Below, one piece after another: positions 53,636 to 62,176 of a stretch of DNA of 64,000 nucleotides. Numbering within the stretch: the stretch's first letter is position 1; every line of letters starts with the position of its first letter. The position numbers and the translations under genes are program-made. This DNA comes from Holophagae bacterium (GTDB lineage Bacteria > Acidobacteriota > Holophagae > Acanthopleuribacterales > Acanthopleuribacteraceae): contig JAUIFE010000030.1 in the NCBI GenBank assembly GCA_030429565.1, forward strand, positions 1-64,000, read 5' to 3'. The notes beneath the pieces are model-generated. The model searched no databases. It saw only the letters and a program-made list of their open reading frames with translations, and was not told the DNA's origin.

Positions 53636-56600
53636 GGGTCGATCCATTTGCTGAGACTTTTGAGTTTGGCGTCAAGGTCGGCGCTGAGGTTGTCCAGTTC
53701 GTTGCCGTCTTCGGCCGGCGGCGCGGTCGGTGCTACGGCGGGGGGCGCTTGTGGCGGCGCTGTTTGTGCCGGTTGGCGCGTTGCGCTGTCAGCCTGCTCG
53801 GCACCTTCGTTCGCTGTTTCGTCCGCCGTTTCGAATGACAGCACCTCGTCGAGCAGGTAGCCGGTCAGAGCGTTGACGGTGGGATGGTTAAACACCAGGT
53901 TCGGCGTGAGTTCGATGTTGAAGGCGTCTTCCAGTGTTTCCTGGAGTTGGATCACCATAATCGAGTCGACGCCGAGATCGAACAGCCGCGCCGCATGGTC
54001 GACAGCAGCGGCGTTATCCAGCCCAATGATCTCGGCCAGCTTGGCCGCGATGAAATCCCGCAGCCACGCCGCGCGTTCGCCTTCGGGTAGGTGACGCAAC
54101 TGGTCGCCGGGTTCGCTCGCGACCGGCACCACCTCGGTGACCGGCATGGTTGCCGGCGCCAAGGCGGAAAAGACCGGCGGTACATCGCCACCGTATTGGT
54201 TGAGGTAGCGCGACCAATCGACCGGTAACACGGCGACGTCGGCGGCCTCACCGCGACACAAGCGTTCGAGCAAGTCGAGACCGTCCTCGGTATTAATCAG
54301 GCCAATGCCTTCTTTGGCCAAACGCTGATGGGCGGTGGCGTCCATGTGCGCGGCCATACCGATCTCGGCCCAGCCACACCAATGCACCGCGGTGGCCGGA
54401 CAATCGAGGGCGCGACGCAGGTGGGCCAAGCCGGTTAGGTAGGCGTTGGCGGCGGCGTAGGCGGCTTGACCGCGACGACCGAGCATGGCGCTCATCGACG
54501 AGAACATGGCAAAGAAATCGAGTCGGCGGCGGCGCGTGTGTTGGTGTAACAGCCAAGCGCCTTGCGTCTTCGCGGTCATGACCGTTTCGAAACGGGCGGC
54601 GTTTTGGGTGCCGATTAGGCCGTCGTCCAAGGCGCCGGCGGCATGCACGACCCCGCTTAGCGGCGGTAGTTCTTGATCAATGCGACGGAAGACATCGGCG
54701 ACGGCATCTGCATCGCTGATGTCGGCCTGGATGGTGATGACTTCGGCGCCTTCGGCCTCAATCGCTTCGAGCTGTGGGCGGACGGCGGCGTCGGGCGCAC
54801 GCCGCGAAACCAACACCAACACCTGGGCGCCGCGTTGCGCCAGACGCCGTGCGGTGACCAAACCCAGTGCGCCCAAACCACCGCTGATCAGGACCGTGCC
54901 GTCGACGCGGAAGGCTTCGCGGCGTGGTGGCGGCAAAGGTTGCGGATGCAGCCGCGCCACGTAACGGCGCCCGTTACGGAAGGCAATTTGGTCTTCGCGA
55001 TCATCTTGGATCAGTTCAGCCCATGCCGGGTCGGCGGCCTGCCATTCGTCCAAATCCAGCAGGCGACAGCGACAGTCGGGGAACTCCAACTGAATCACCC
55101 GCGCCATGCCCCACAGCGCGGCGCCGTCGGGGTTGGTCGGATGGTCGCCTGGCGTGATTGACCAGGTTCGCCGCGTCACAATATCGAGGCGCGGCCGCTT
55201 GCCACGCGGGTGGCCGGTCATGCTCTGCACCAAGGTCAACAGCATGCTGCATTCGCGGGTCGGCACACTTTGCATCGGCGCGCTTTGACGATCATCGCGC
55301 GCAAAATAAACCACGACGCCCGGACGCTGCTCGCTTTTGAGTAAATGCTCGGCGGCGGCGGTATCGCTCATGGTTTGCACTTGCCGGCCGCGCGCCTGCA
55401 AAAAACGCTCGAACGCGGCGGCGGCTTCGACACCTGGCCCCACCAACAACCAACGCGCGTCCTGCAACGGCCCGCGATCAATCGGCAACGGTTGGTTGCG
55501 CCATTTCAGAACATGTAAAAACTGTGTCGCGCCGGCGCTGACAACCTTGTCCATGGCCTGACGTTGCAAGCGCCGCACGGTAAAACCGAGCAGTTCCAAC
55601 AGCACGGTGCCGTCGGCGTCGCACACGCGTAAATCGCCGCTGACGGCTTCGCGGTTGGTCTGGTCGCCGCTTAGCTGGGTGTGGCAATACAAAGCGCCGT
55701 CGCGCTGGGTCGTCTGCCAAACACGCACGCGCTCGACAAAAAACGGGATGTAAATTTCGTCGTGTTTGTTTTGCGCGGCTTCGCGGCCAAACAACTTGCG
55801 CGGCCCCTCGATACATAACCACTGCAAACAAGAGTCCAAGAAACCTGGCTGAAAATAATAGGGTTGTGTGGAAGGGGTGTGGCGCTCGAGCAGGGTCAGG
55901 GCGCTGTCTTCGCCCGACCAACAGCGTTGCACGCGTCGGAATGACGGTCCCAAGTGGTGGCCCATCGCCGTGATCTCGCGGTACAGTGCCTCGCCTTCCA
56001 GCAGGGTGCCGCCCGCTTGTAAGCGTGCAATTGGGACCGGGACCGGAGTGTTGCGCGCGGCGCGACCCTTGATCATGCCTTTGACGTGGTTCAACCACTC
56101 GGCGTTGTCGCGTGCCGCTTCCGCGCTTAGTAATTCGAACTGGTAGTGCTCCTGCTGCGGACGACACACCAACTGCACCGAGCGCGTGCCCTGGTCCGGC
56201 AAGGTCAAGGCGCGTTGGAGGGTGACGTCGCGCAGTTCGTAGCGACGCGGGTCAAACGCCTTGCGTTGCGCTTCCAGTAACAGCGCCAAGTGGGCCGCGC
56301 CGGCGACGACTAACTCACCGAAAATGCGGTGGTCGTTAATAAAGGCCGGCGATCCCGCGCTGTAATCAATTTCAAAGCGTATCTCGCTTGATCCTGGGAG
56401 CTTAAGTTGTTTGCCAGGAAGAGTGCAGGGGATCGTGGGGGCCGTAGGCTCGCTGGTGAATTCAGGTTTGAAGAGCTTGCGTTGGTAGGCCGGTGCCGGC
56501 GTGTCTCGTGCGGGCGAAGCCACGTGTTCGAAGGCTTCCAGCGCCACAAACGCGTTGGTACCCGCGAACCCGAAGGAACTCACGCCCGCCCTTAACCCGC

Positions 56601-57897
56601 CCGCCAACGGATGCCACGGCATCGCTTCGCGTGGGATCACCACGTTGACAGCGTCCCAGTCGATCTTGTCGTTGGGGGTTTCGAAGTGTAAGTGTTTGGG
56701 AATGAAGCCGCTGTTAAAGGCAAGCACGGTCTTCATGATGCCCGCCACACCCGCCGCCGCTTCCAAGTGGCCGACATTGGTTTTGACCGAGCCAACCACC
56801 AGTGGTGCTTCGCGGCTTTCGCTTGCGAACACGTTGCCGAGCGCGCCCATTTCGATGGGATCGCCCAGGGCCGTGCCCGTGCCGTGCGCTTCGACGTAGC
56901 CGATATCGTCCGGGCTCAGGCCCGCACCGTTTAAGGCCTTGCGGATAACCGCTTCTTGCGATGGCCCGCTGGGAACGGTCAAGCCGCCGCTGGCGCCGTC
57001 TTGGTTGACCGCCGAGCCGCGAATCACGCCCCAAATACGATCGCCGTCGGCCAAGGCCGAGGCCAAGCGTTTGAGCACCAACACGCCGCAGCCCTCGCCG
57101 CGACCGTAACCGTCCGCGCTCGCATCGAACGTTTTACAGCGCCCGTCCGGTGCCAGCATGCCCGCCTTGCAAAAGGCGATCTGCGGTTCGGGGGCGAGGA
57201 TTAAGCCGACACCGCCACTCAGGGCCATGTCGCACTCGCGCCGGCGCAGGGCGTTACAGGCCAAGTGGGTTGCCACCAACGACGATGAGCAGGCCGTGTC
57301 GACAATCAGGCTCGGTCCTTTGAGTCCCAACACGTAGGACAGGCGGCCCGCGCCCGCGCTCAACACCGTGCCGCTGACAAAGTAGGGGTCGATGTCGCGG
57401 CGGTCGCCTGCTTGCAAGCGCCGGGCAGCGAAGTCGAAGGTACTGACGCCCATGAACACGCCCGCCTCGGCACCGTATAGGTCGCGCGGGTCGCTACCGC
57501 TGTTGGCGACCGCTTCCCAGGCGACTTCGAGTAACAGCCGCTGCTGCGGGTCCATTGCGCGGGCCTCGCGCGGGGTGATGCCGAAGAAGGCCGCGTCGAA
57601 ACGGTTGATGTGTTTCAAGAAACTACCCTGCAAGCAGTACATCTTGCCCGGTTCCTTGGGGTTGCTGTCGAACAGCGCTGTCAGATCCCAGCGCGTGGCC
57701 GGGATGTCGCCGACCGCGTCGATCCCGTCAGCCAGTAGTTTTTGGAATCCGTTCAGTGAATCGGCGCCGCCGGGAAACCGGCAGGCCATGCCGACAATCG
57801 CAATCGGTTCGGCTTGTAAAACGGCGTGATTGGCCGCTGTTTGGCGGGCGGCATAGGCCAGTTCCAAGGCGTTCATGCCGGTTATTGGGTTCGTCAT
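53632..57897 (-). CDS. AT-less PKS module KS-DH-KR-ACP
   Basis: 1421 aa; the ATG follows GGAGGT at five bases. KS (Cys-203 in VDTACSSS, His-338, His-377) ends at about 455 and the DH region begins by about 505. In between lie only some 50 residues (VASPARDTPAPAYQRKLFKP), too few for an AT and with just a faint trace of the post-AT motif. DH: HRIFGELVVA (His-523, with Ala in place of the usual Pro) and Asp-688 in FLDSCLQ. KR: GGLGALG 1006-1012, LDD 1090-1092, Tyr-1146. ACP: Ser-1311 in GVDSI. Expected product is an alkene. A long Pro/Ala-rich linker precedes a C-terminal helix (NLSADLDAKLKSLSKWI), a probable docking domain. Confidence 0.9.
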   Translation of the reverse strand: MTNPITGMNALELAYAARQTAANHAVLQAEPIAIVGMACRFPGGADSLNGFQKLLADGIDAVGDIPATRWDLTALFDSNPKEPGKMYCLQGSFLKHINRFDAAFFGITPREARAMDPQQRLLLEVAWEAVANSGSDPRDLYGAEAGVFMGVSTFDFAARRLQAGDRRDIDPYFVSGTVLSAGAGRLSYVLGLKGPSLIVDTACSSSLVATHLACNALRRRECDMALSGGVGLILAPEPQIAFCKAGMLAPDGRCKTFDASADGYGRGEGCGVLVLKRLASALADGDRIWGVIRGSAVNQDGASGGLTVPSGPSQEAVIRKALNGAGLSPDDIGYVEAHGTGTALGDPIEMGALGNVFASESREAPLVVGSVKTNVGHLEAAAGVAGIMKTVLAFNSGFIPKHLHFETPNDKIDWDAVNVVIPREAMPWHPLAGGLRAGVSSFGFAGTNAFVALEAFEHVASPARDTPAPAYQRKLFKPEFTSEPTAPTIPCTLPGKQLKLPGSSEIRFEIDYSAGSPAFINDHRIFGELVVAGAAHLALLLEAQRKAFDPRRYELRDVTLQRALTLPDQGTRSVQLVCRPQQEHYQFELLSAEAARDNAEWLNHVKGMIKGRAARNTPVPVPIARLQAGGTLLEGEALYREITAMGHHLGPSFRRVQRCWSGEDSALTLLERHTPSTQPYYFQPGFLDSCLQWLCIEGPRKLFGREAAQNKHDEIYIPFFVERVRVWQTTQRDGALYCHTQLSGDQTNREAVSGDLRVCDADGTVLLELLGFTVRRLQRQAMDKVVSAGATQFLHVLKWRNQPLPIDRGPLQDARWLLVGPGVEAAAAFERFLQARGRQVQTMSDTAAAEHLLKSEQRPGVVVYFARDDRQSAPMQSVPTRECSMLLTLVQSMTGHPRGKRPRLDIVTRRTWSITPGDHPTNPDGAALWGMARVIQLEFPDCRCRLLDLDEWQAADPAWAELIQDDREDQIAFRNGRRYVARLHPQPLPPPRREAFRVDGTVLISGGLGALGLVTARRLAQRGAQVLVLVSRRAPDAAVRPQLEAIEAEGAEVITIQADISDADAVADVFRRIDQELPPLSGVVHAAGALDDGLIGTQNAARFETVMTAKTQGAWLLHQHTRRRRLDFFAMFSSMSAMLGRRGQAAYAAANAYLTGLAHLRRALDCPATAVHWCGWAEIGMAAHMDATAHQRLAKEGIGLINTEDGLDLLERLCRGEAADVAVLPVDWSRYLNQYGGDVPPVFSALAPATMPVTEVVPVASEPGDQLRHLPEGERAAWLRDFIAAKLAEIIGLDNAAAVDHAARLFDLGVDSIMVIQLQETLEDAFNIELTPNLVFNHPTVNALTGYLLDEVLSFETADETANEGAEQADSATRQPAQTAPPQAPPAVAPTAPPAEDGNELDNLSADLDAKLKSLSKWIDP

Positions 57898-57943
57898 CGC
57901 GGACCTCCGTGACGGCGGGTTGGGGTGGCGTGGGGTAATGGCT

Positions 57944-60900
57944 TCACGGGTTTGGTCCTCGTTTCAGTTGGTCGAGTAAGTCCTGGGTCGTCATGGCGCG
58001 AATGTCGCTGAACAACGACGGGCCGGCCTGGCGCGTCGTTGGCTGTGACGTTGGCGGTGCCGGTGCTTTTTCAGCCGGTGCCAGCTTGTCGAGCAGGTGG
58101 CGGTGCAGCGCTTCCAGGGTGGGAAAATCAAAAATCAGCGTGGCGCGCAGTTTGAGCGCGAGTTCGGTTTCCAGGGCGCGCTGGAGTTCCATGGCCATAA
58201 TCGAGTCGAGCCCGATATCGAACAGGCGTTGGCGAGGTTGTAGTTGATCGGCCGCTTTGAGTTTGAGGACGGCGGCGATCTGTTGGCGCAGCAGGCGGTT
58301 GAGCAGGGTGGCGCGTTGCGAGGGATCGGCATTTTGCAGGGCCGTGTTTTGCGGTTTGCGTTCGGCCACGGGCGTTTCGCGGCCCCAGTCACCGAGTAAT
58401 GCCGGTGCTTTGCCGTGGAAAAAGTGGCGACGAAGTTTGGCCGGGTGGTAGGCGCCGACAAGCGCGCGGGTCGTGCCTTGACGGAGCAGATCGCCGAGGA
58501 CGCCGAGCGCTTGGTCGGCGCTCATGGCATCGAGGCCCATATCGTGCAGTTTTTGCTGTTGTTTCAGATCGAGTCGGTCGGCCATGCCGGCGCCGCGCCA
58601 TGCACCCCAGTTAACCGATAAGGCGTGAAGACCTAGACGTGTGCGGTAATCGGTTAAAGCGTCAAGCCACGCGTTGGCAGCCGCATATCCGGCTTGACCG
58701 CGTGAACCGAAGACCGCTGCGCTGGAGGAGAAACACACGAACCAATCGAGCGCTTCGTTGCGTGTTTCCTGGTGCAGATGCCAGGCGCCGAGCAGCTTCG
58801 GGTGAAAGACCCTGGCCAGGGCCGCGCGGGTTTGGGTCAACACCGCGTGGTCGTCGATGACACCCGCCGCGTGGAAGACGCCTGCTAACGGCGGCATCCG
58901 TGTGCGTGCCGATTGGCACAATTCGCGAACCTCGTCGGCTCGGCCGATATCTGTTTCGGTTAAGTGAAACGACACCCCTTCATCGCGCCAGGCCGTCAGG
59001 CGCAGACGGGCTTCGGCGTCCGGCTCGCGGCGGCCGCACAGAATCAAATGGCGGGCGCCTTGCGCAATCAGCCAGGCCGTGAGGCGTTGGCCCAGGCCGC
59101 CGAAGGCGCCGGTGACCAGATAAGTGCGGTTGCCGTGGAGCGACGGTTGTTGGGTGCCCCGGGCCTGGTTCGGTTGTGGTAAGAGGCGAAGGACGTAGCG
59201 GCGGCCGTTGCTGTACGAGATTTGATCTTCGCCGTCGTTGCGTGCGATTTCGTCGAGCAGGCGGCGCGCCATGGCCGGGGCCGGCTCGGGTGCCAAATCA
59301 ACGCTGATCGGTGCCCAGTCCGCCAGCTCAAGCGCGATACAGCGCGCCAAGCCCCACAGGCCGGCGCCGCGCGGTATAAAGGCTTCGCCGCGGTCTTGCA
59401 GAAAGCCGGCGCGGCAAGCGAACAACAGCCTGGGCCGACGTTCGCCGTCACTTTGGGCAAGGGCGCGGACCAGGTGCAGCGCGGCTTCGCCCGCGTCGAG
59501 TTCGCCGTCGAGCAAATCGTTGCCGTCGGGTTCTCGATCGCTGTCGGCTTGCAAACCCCAGGCGAAGATCACGCCGTCAAAGTCCGCCGCCGGGTGTTTG
59601 GCGAACAAACGCGTCCAGTGTTCGGGGCTAAAGGGGTTGAGGCTGATGTGATCGGCGTGGCTTGCGTCGAAGCGGGTCGTTGCGGTGATGCGGATGAGTT
59701 GGGCGCCGCGGGTTTGGGCTTCGCTGTGGAGGGCGTCGGCGACGGGGTCGGCATTAACGAAGCTCAAATAACGCGCGCCCCGTTGCACGGCGACGGCCGC
59801 GTCTTGCGCTTGGCGTTTGAGGCGATACACCAAATGGGCGTCGCTTGGTTTGGCGAACAGGTTGGCGCGTTCGGCGCGGCGGAACGCGAAACCGCGCACC
59901 GAGACCAACGCCTGGTTGAGATCGTTGCACAGTAGCAACTGCGTCTCCGCTTGGCGACGGCCGACACACCACCAACGCTCGCCGGCGCTCGGTGTCTGGT
60001 GCAGGATCAGTTCGTCGATTCGGAAAGGCACGTAGAGGAAGGGTTGCTCGGCCAAGGTCGCGGGCGGGTGTGGCCAAAACAGGCTCAGCATTTGGAAACA
60101 ACTGTCGAGCAGGCCGGGGTGAATTGGCAGCGGTGCGTGATTGGTATCGCCTGGCGGCGTTGCCAGGTCACACAGCCAGGTATCGTCATTGTGGTGGAAC
60201 TGCTGGTTCCACTGGAAGGTCGGGCCCAAGTCAAAACCCGCGCCGGCGAGGTCCGCATTAAGGCGTTCACCCGCGAGGTGGTTGGCGCAGCTCGCACGGA
60301 GCTCTGCCGCATTGGGGACTGTCGGCGCAGGAGTGTTGGTGTGGAGCGCGCGTGCCGTCATGTGAACCAGCCAAGGCGCGCCCGCGTCGGCCGCGCTGCG
60401 ACTGAGCAAAGTGACCTGGTCGGCGCCGTCCTCAGGCTCCAGCAGGACTTGGACCAGCCGTTCGTCATCGAGAATCAACGCTTGTTGGAAAAAGACGTCC
60501 TGCAGGCGTGGCGCCACTTGGGGGCGGACCTGCTGCAAGGCACACAGCATGAGCACCAAATGATTGGCGCCTGGCACGACGAGTTTGTCGAAGACGCGGT
60601 GATCGGCGAGGTAGGGTTGGCGCGTGGGCGCTAAACGCCATTGGAACCGTTGGCGGTTGCTGAGTGGCAGGGCGAGCTGTGTCGGGGCCAAGGTGTTTTC
60701 AGTGTTGCCGGTGCGCGTCGGGTCGGGCGGCTGTAACCAATAACGTTCGCGCTGGAAGGGGAAGTGGGTTTCGTTCTGCAGTGCCGGCGCGACACGATCA
60801 GCGTCCGGCCCTTGTAACACAACGTGGGCGTTGGTGCCGCTCATGCCGAAAGCACTGACACCGGCGAGGCGCGGACCCGATGTTTTTGGCCAAGGCAGGC

Positions 60901-62173
60901 ATTTACCCGTTAAGCGGAATGGCAGCGACGACCAGGCAATCGCCGGGTTCGGTTGGTCCAGATGCAGGTGTGGCACGATTTCACCGTGTTGCATCATGAG
61001 GATGGTTTTGAAGACGCCCGCCATGCCCGCTGCTGATTCCAGGTGGCCCATGTTGGTTTTGACCGATCCCAGGTACAGTGGTTCGGTGCGTTCGGTCGTG
61101 AAAACCGCCGCCAGCGCCGAGACTTCGATGGGATCGCCGAGCGCGGTTCCGGTACCGTGCGCTTCCAAGTAGCCGATTTGCTCGGGGTTGACCTTGGCGC
61201 GTTGCAGTGCTTGGCGGACCAGTTGTTCCTGGGCGTTTTCGTTGGGCACGGTCAGGCCGCCGCTGGGGCCGTCGTGGTTAACGGCCGAGCCGCGTACTGT
61301 GGCCAAAACCGTGTCGCCGTCGCGTTCCGCGTCGGAGAGCCGTTTCAAGAGCAGCATGCCGCAGCCTTCGCCGCGCACGAAACCGTCGGCGCCGGCGTCA
61401 AAGGCGCGGCACACGCCGTTCGGCGAGAGGGCGCCGGTGCGGCACAGGAACACGAATACTTCGGGGGCAAGGGCGACGTGGACGCCGCCCGCCAGCGCGA
61501 GCGCGCATTCGCCCGCGCGCAGGCTTTGGCAGGCGAGGTGCAAGGCGACCAAGGCGGAGGAGCAAGCGGTGTCGACAACCAGGTTGGGGCCTTGGAGGCC
61601 CAAGGTGAAACCGAGCCGGCCCGACGCGAAACAGGCCAGGTTACCCGTGCCGTCGTAGGCGTCGACCGCCGTCAGATCGTCGGCGTGGAAGCGGTGGCGG
61701 CCGTAATCGTTTTGACCCATGCCGACGAACACGCCCGTCGCCGTGCCGCGCAGTTGGTCCGGGTCCAGGTGTGCCTGGTGCAGCGCTTCGCGGCTCACTT
61801 CCAGTACCAGCCGTTGCTGCGGGTCCAAGGCCTCGGCCTCGCGCGGCGAGAGGTGGAAGGCGGCGGCGTCGAAGAGGTCGACGTTGCGCAGGAAGCCGCC
61901 GCGCCTTGTGTAGATAGGCGCGCCTGCTGCGAACAGGGATTCGGGGATGCCGCGTGCGGCGGCGGGGTAGTCGCAGGTCAGGTCGTCACCCGCGCGCAGC
62001 TTGTGCCACAGTGCCGCCGGCGTATCGGCCCCGCCGGGGAAGCGACAGGCCATCGCGACAACCGCAATGGGTTCGGTACGGGCGCGTTCGGCGGCGGCGA
62101 GTTTGCTCTGGGCGGTGCGCAGGGCGTTGCGGATTCGGTCGGCGGTAGCGGGATTCGGTGTAGTTTCAGACAT
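57944..62173 (-). CDS. AT-less PKS module KS-DH-KR-ACP
   Basis: 1409 aa, starting 3 bp after the upstream stop. KS (Cys-204 in VDTACSSA, His-339, His-377). The KS end (GTNAHVVLQ) is separated by only 15-20 residues from FPFQRERYWL, the tail of a post-AT linker, so the whole AT and most linker sequence are gone. DH: HRVFDKLVVP (His-525; Asp-529 replaces the usual Gly) and Asp-690 in LLDSCFQ. KR: GAFGGLG 1022-1028, IDD motif, Tyr-1163. ACP: Ser-1324 in GLDSI. It should yield an alkene if DH is active. The C-terminal sequence SDIRAMTTQDLLDQLKRG is likely a docking helix. Acyl units must come from an AT acting in trans. Confidence 0.9.
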   Translation of the reverse strand: MSETTPNPATADRIRNALRTAQSKLAAAERARTEPIAVVAMACRFPGGADTPAALWHKLRAGDDLTCDYPAAARGIPESLFAAGAPIYTRRGGFLRNVDLFDAAAFHLSPREAEALDPQQRLVLEVSREALHQAHLDPDQLRGTATGVFVGMGQNDYGRHRFHADDLTAVDAYDGTGNLACFASGRLGFTLGLQGPNLVVDTACSSALVALHLACQSLRAGECALALAGGVHVALAPEVFVFLCRTGALSPNGVCRAFDAGADGFVRGEGCGMLLLKRLSDAERDGDTVLATVRGSAVNHDGPSGGLTVPNENAQEQLVRQALQRAKVNPEQIGYLEAHGTGTALGDPIEVSALAAVFTTERTEPLYLGSVKTNMGHLESAAGMAGVFKTILMMQHGEIVPHLHLDQPNPAIAWSSLPFRLTGKCLPWPKTSGPRLAGVSAFGMSGTNAHVVLQGPDADRVAPALQNETHFPFQRERYWLQPPDPTRTGNTENTLAPTQLALPLSNRQRFQWRLAPTRQPYLADHRVFDKLVVPGANHLVLMLCALQQVRPQVAPRLQDVFFQQALILDDERLVQVLLEPEDGADQVTLLSRSAADAGAPWLVHMTARALHTNTPAPTVPNAAELRASCANHLAGERLNADLAGAGFDLGPTFQWNQQFHHNDDTWLCDLATPPGDTNHAPLPIHPGLLDSCFQMLSLFWPHPPATLAEQPFLYVPFRIDELILHQTPSAGERWWCVGRRQAETQLLLCNDLNQALVSVRGFAFRRAERANLFAKPSDAHLVYRLKRQAQDAAVAVQRGARYLSFVNADPVADALHSEAQTRGAQLIRITATTRFDASHADHISLNPFSPEHWTRLFAKHPAADFDGVIFAWGLQADSDREPDGNDLLDGELDAGEAALHLVRALAQSDGERRPRLLFACRAGFLQDRGEAFIPRGAGLWGLARCIALELADWAPISVDLAPEPAPAMARRLLDEIARNDGEDQISYSNGRRYVLRLLPQPNQARGTQQPSLHGNRTYLVTGAFGGLGQRLTAWLIAQGARHLILCGRREPDAEARLRLTAWRDEGVSFHLTETDIGRADEVRELCQSARTRMPPLAGVFHAAGVIDDHAVLTQTRAALARVFHPKLLGAWHLHQETRNEALDWFVCFSSSAAVFGSRGQAGYAAANAWLDALTDYRTRLGLHALSVNWGAWRGAGMADRLDLKQQQKLHDMGLDAMSADQALGVLGDLLRQGTTRALVGAYHPAKLRRHFFHGKAPALLGDWGRETPVAERKPQNTALQNADPSQRATLLNRLLRQQIAAVLKLKAADQLQPRQRLFDIGLDSIMAMELQRALETELALKLRATLIFDFPTLEALHRHLLDKLAPAEKAPAPPTSQPTTRQAGPSLFSDIRAMTTQDLLDQLKRGPNP

Positions 62174-62176
62174 GGT

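Noticed and set aside
42547..62173. Calling the PKS a canonical trans-AT system
   Set aside because: Two modules in the same operon carry intact ATs and one AT-less module retains both AT linkers, so loss from a cis-AT line fits better than a classic trans-AT origin.
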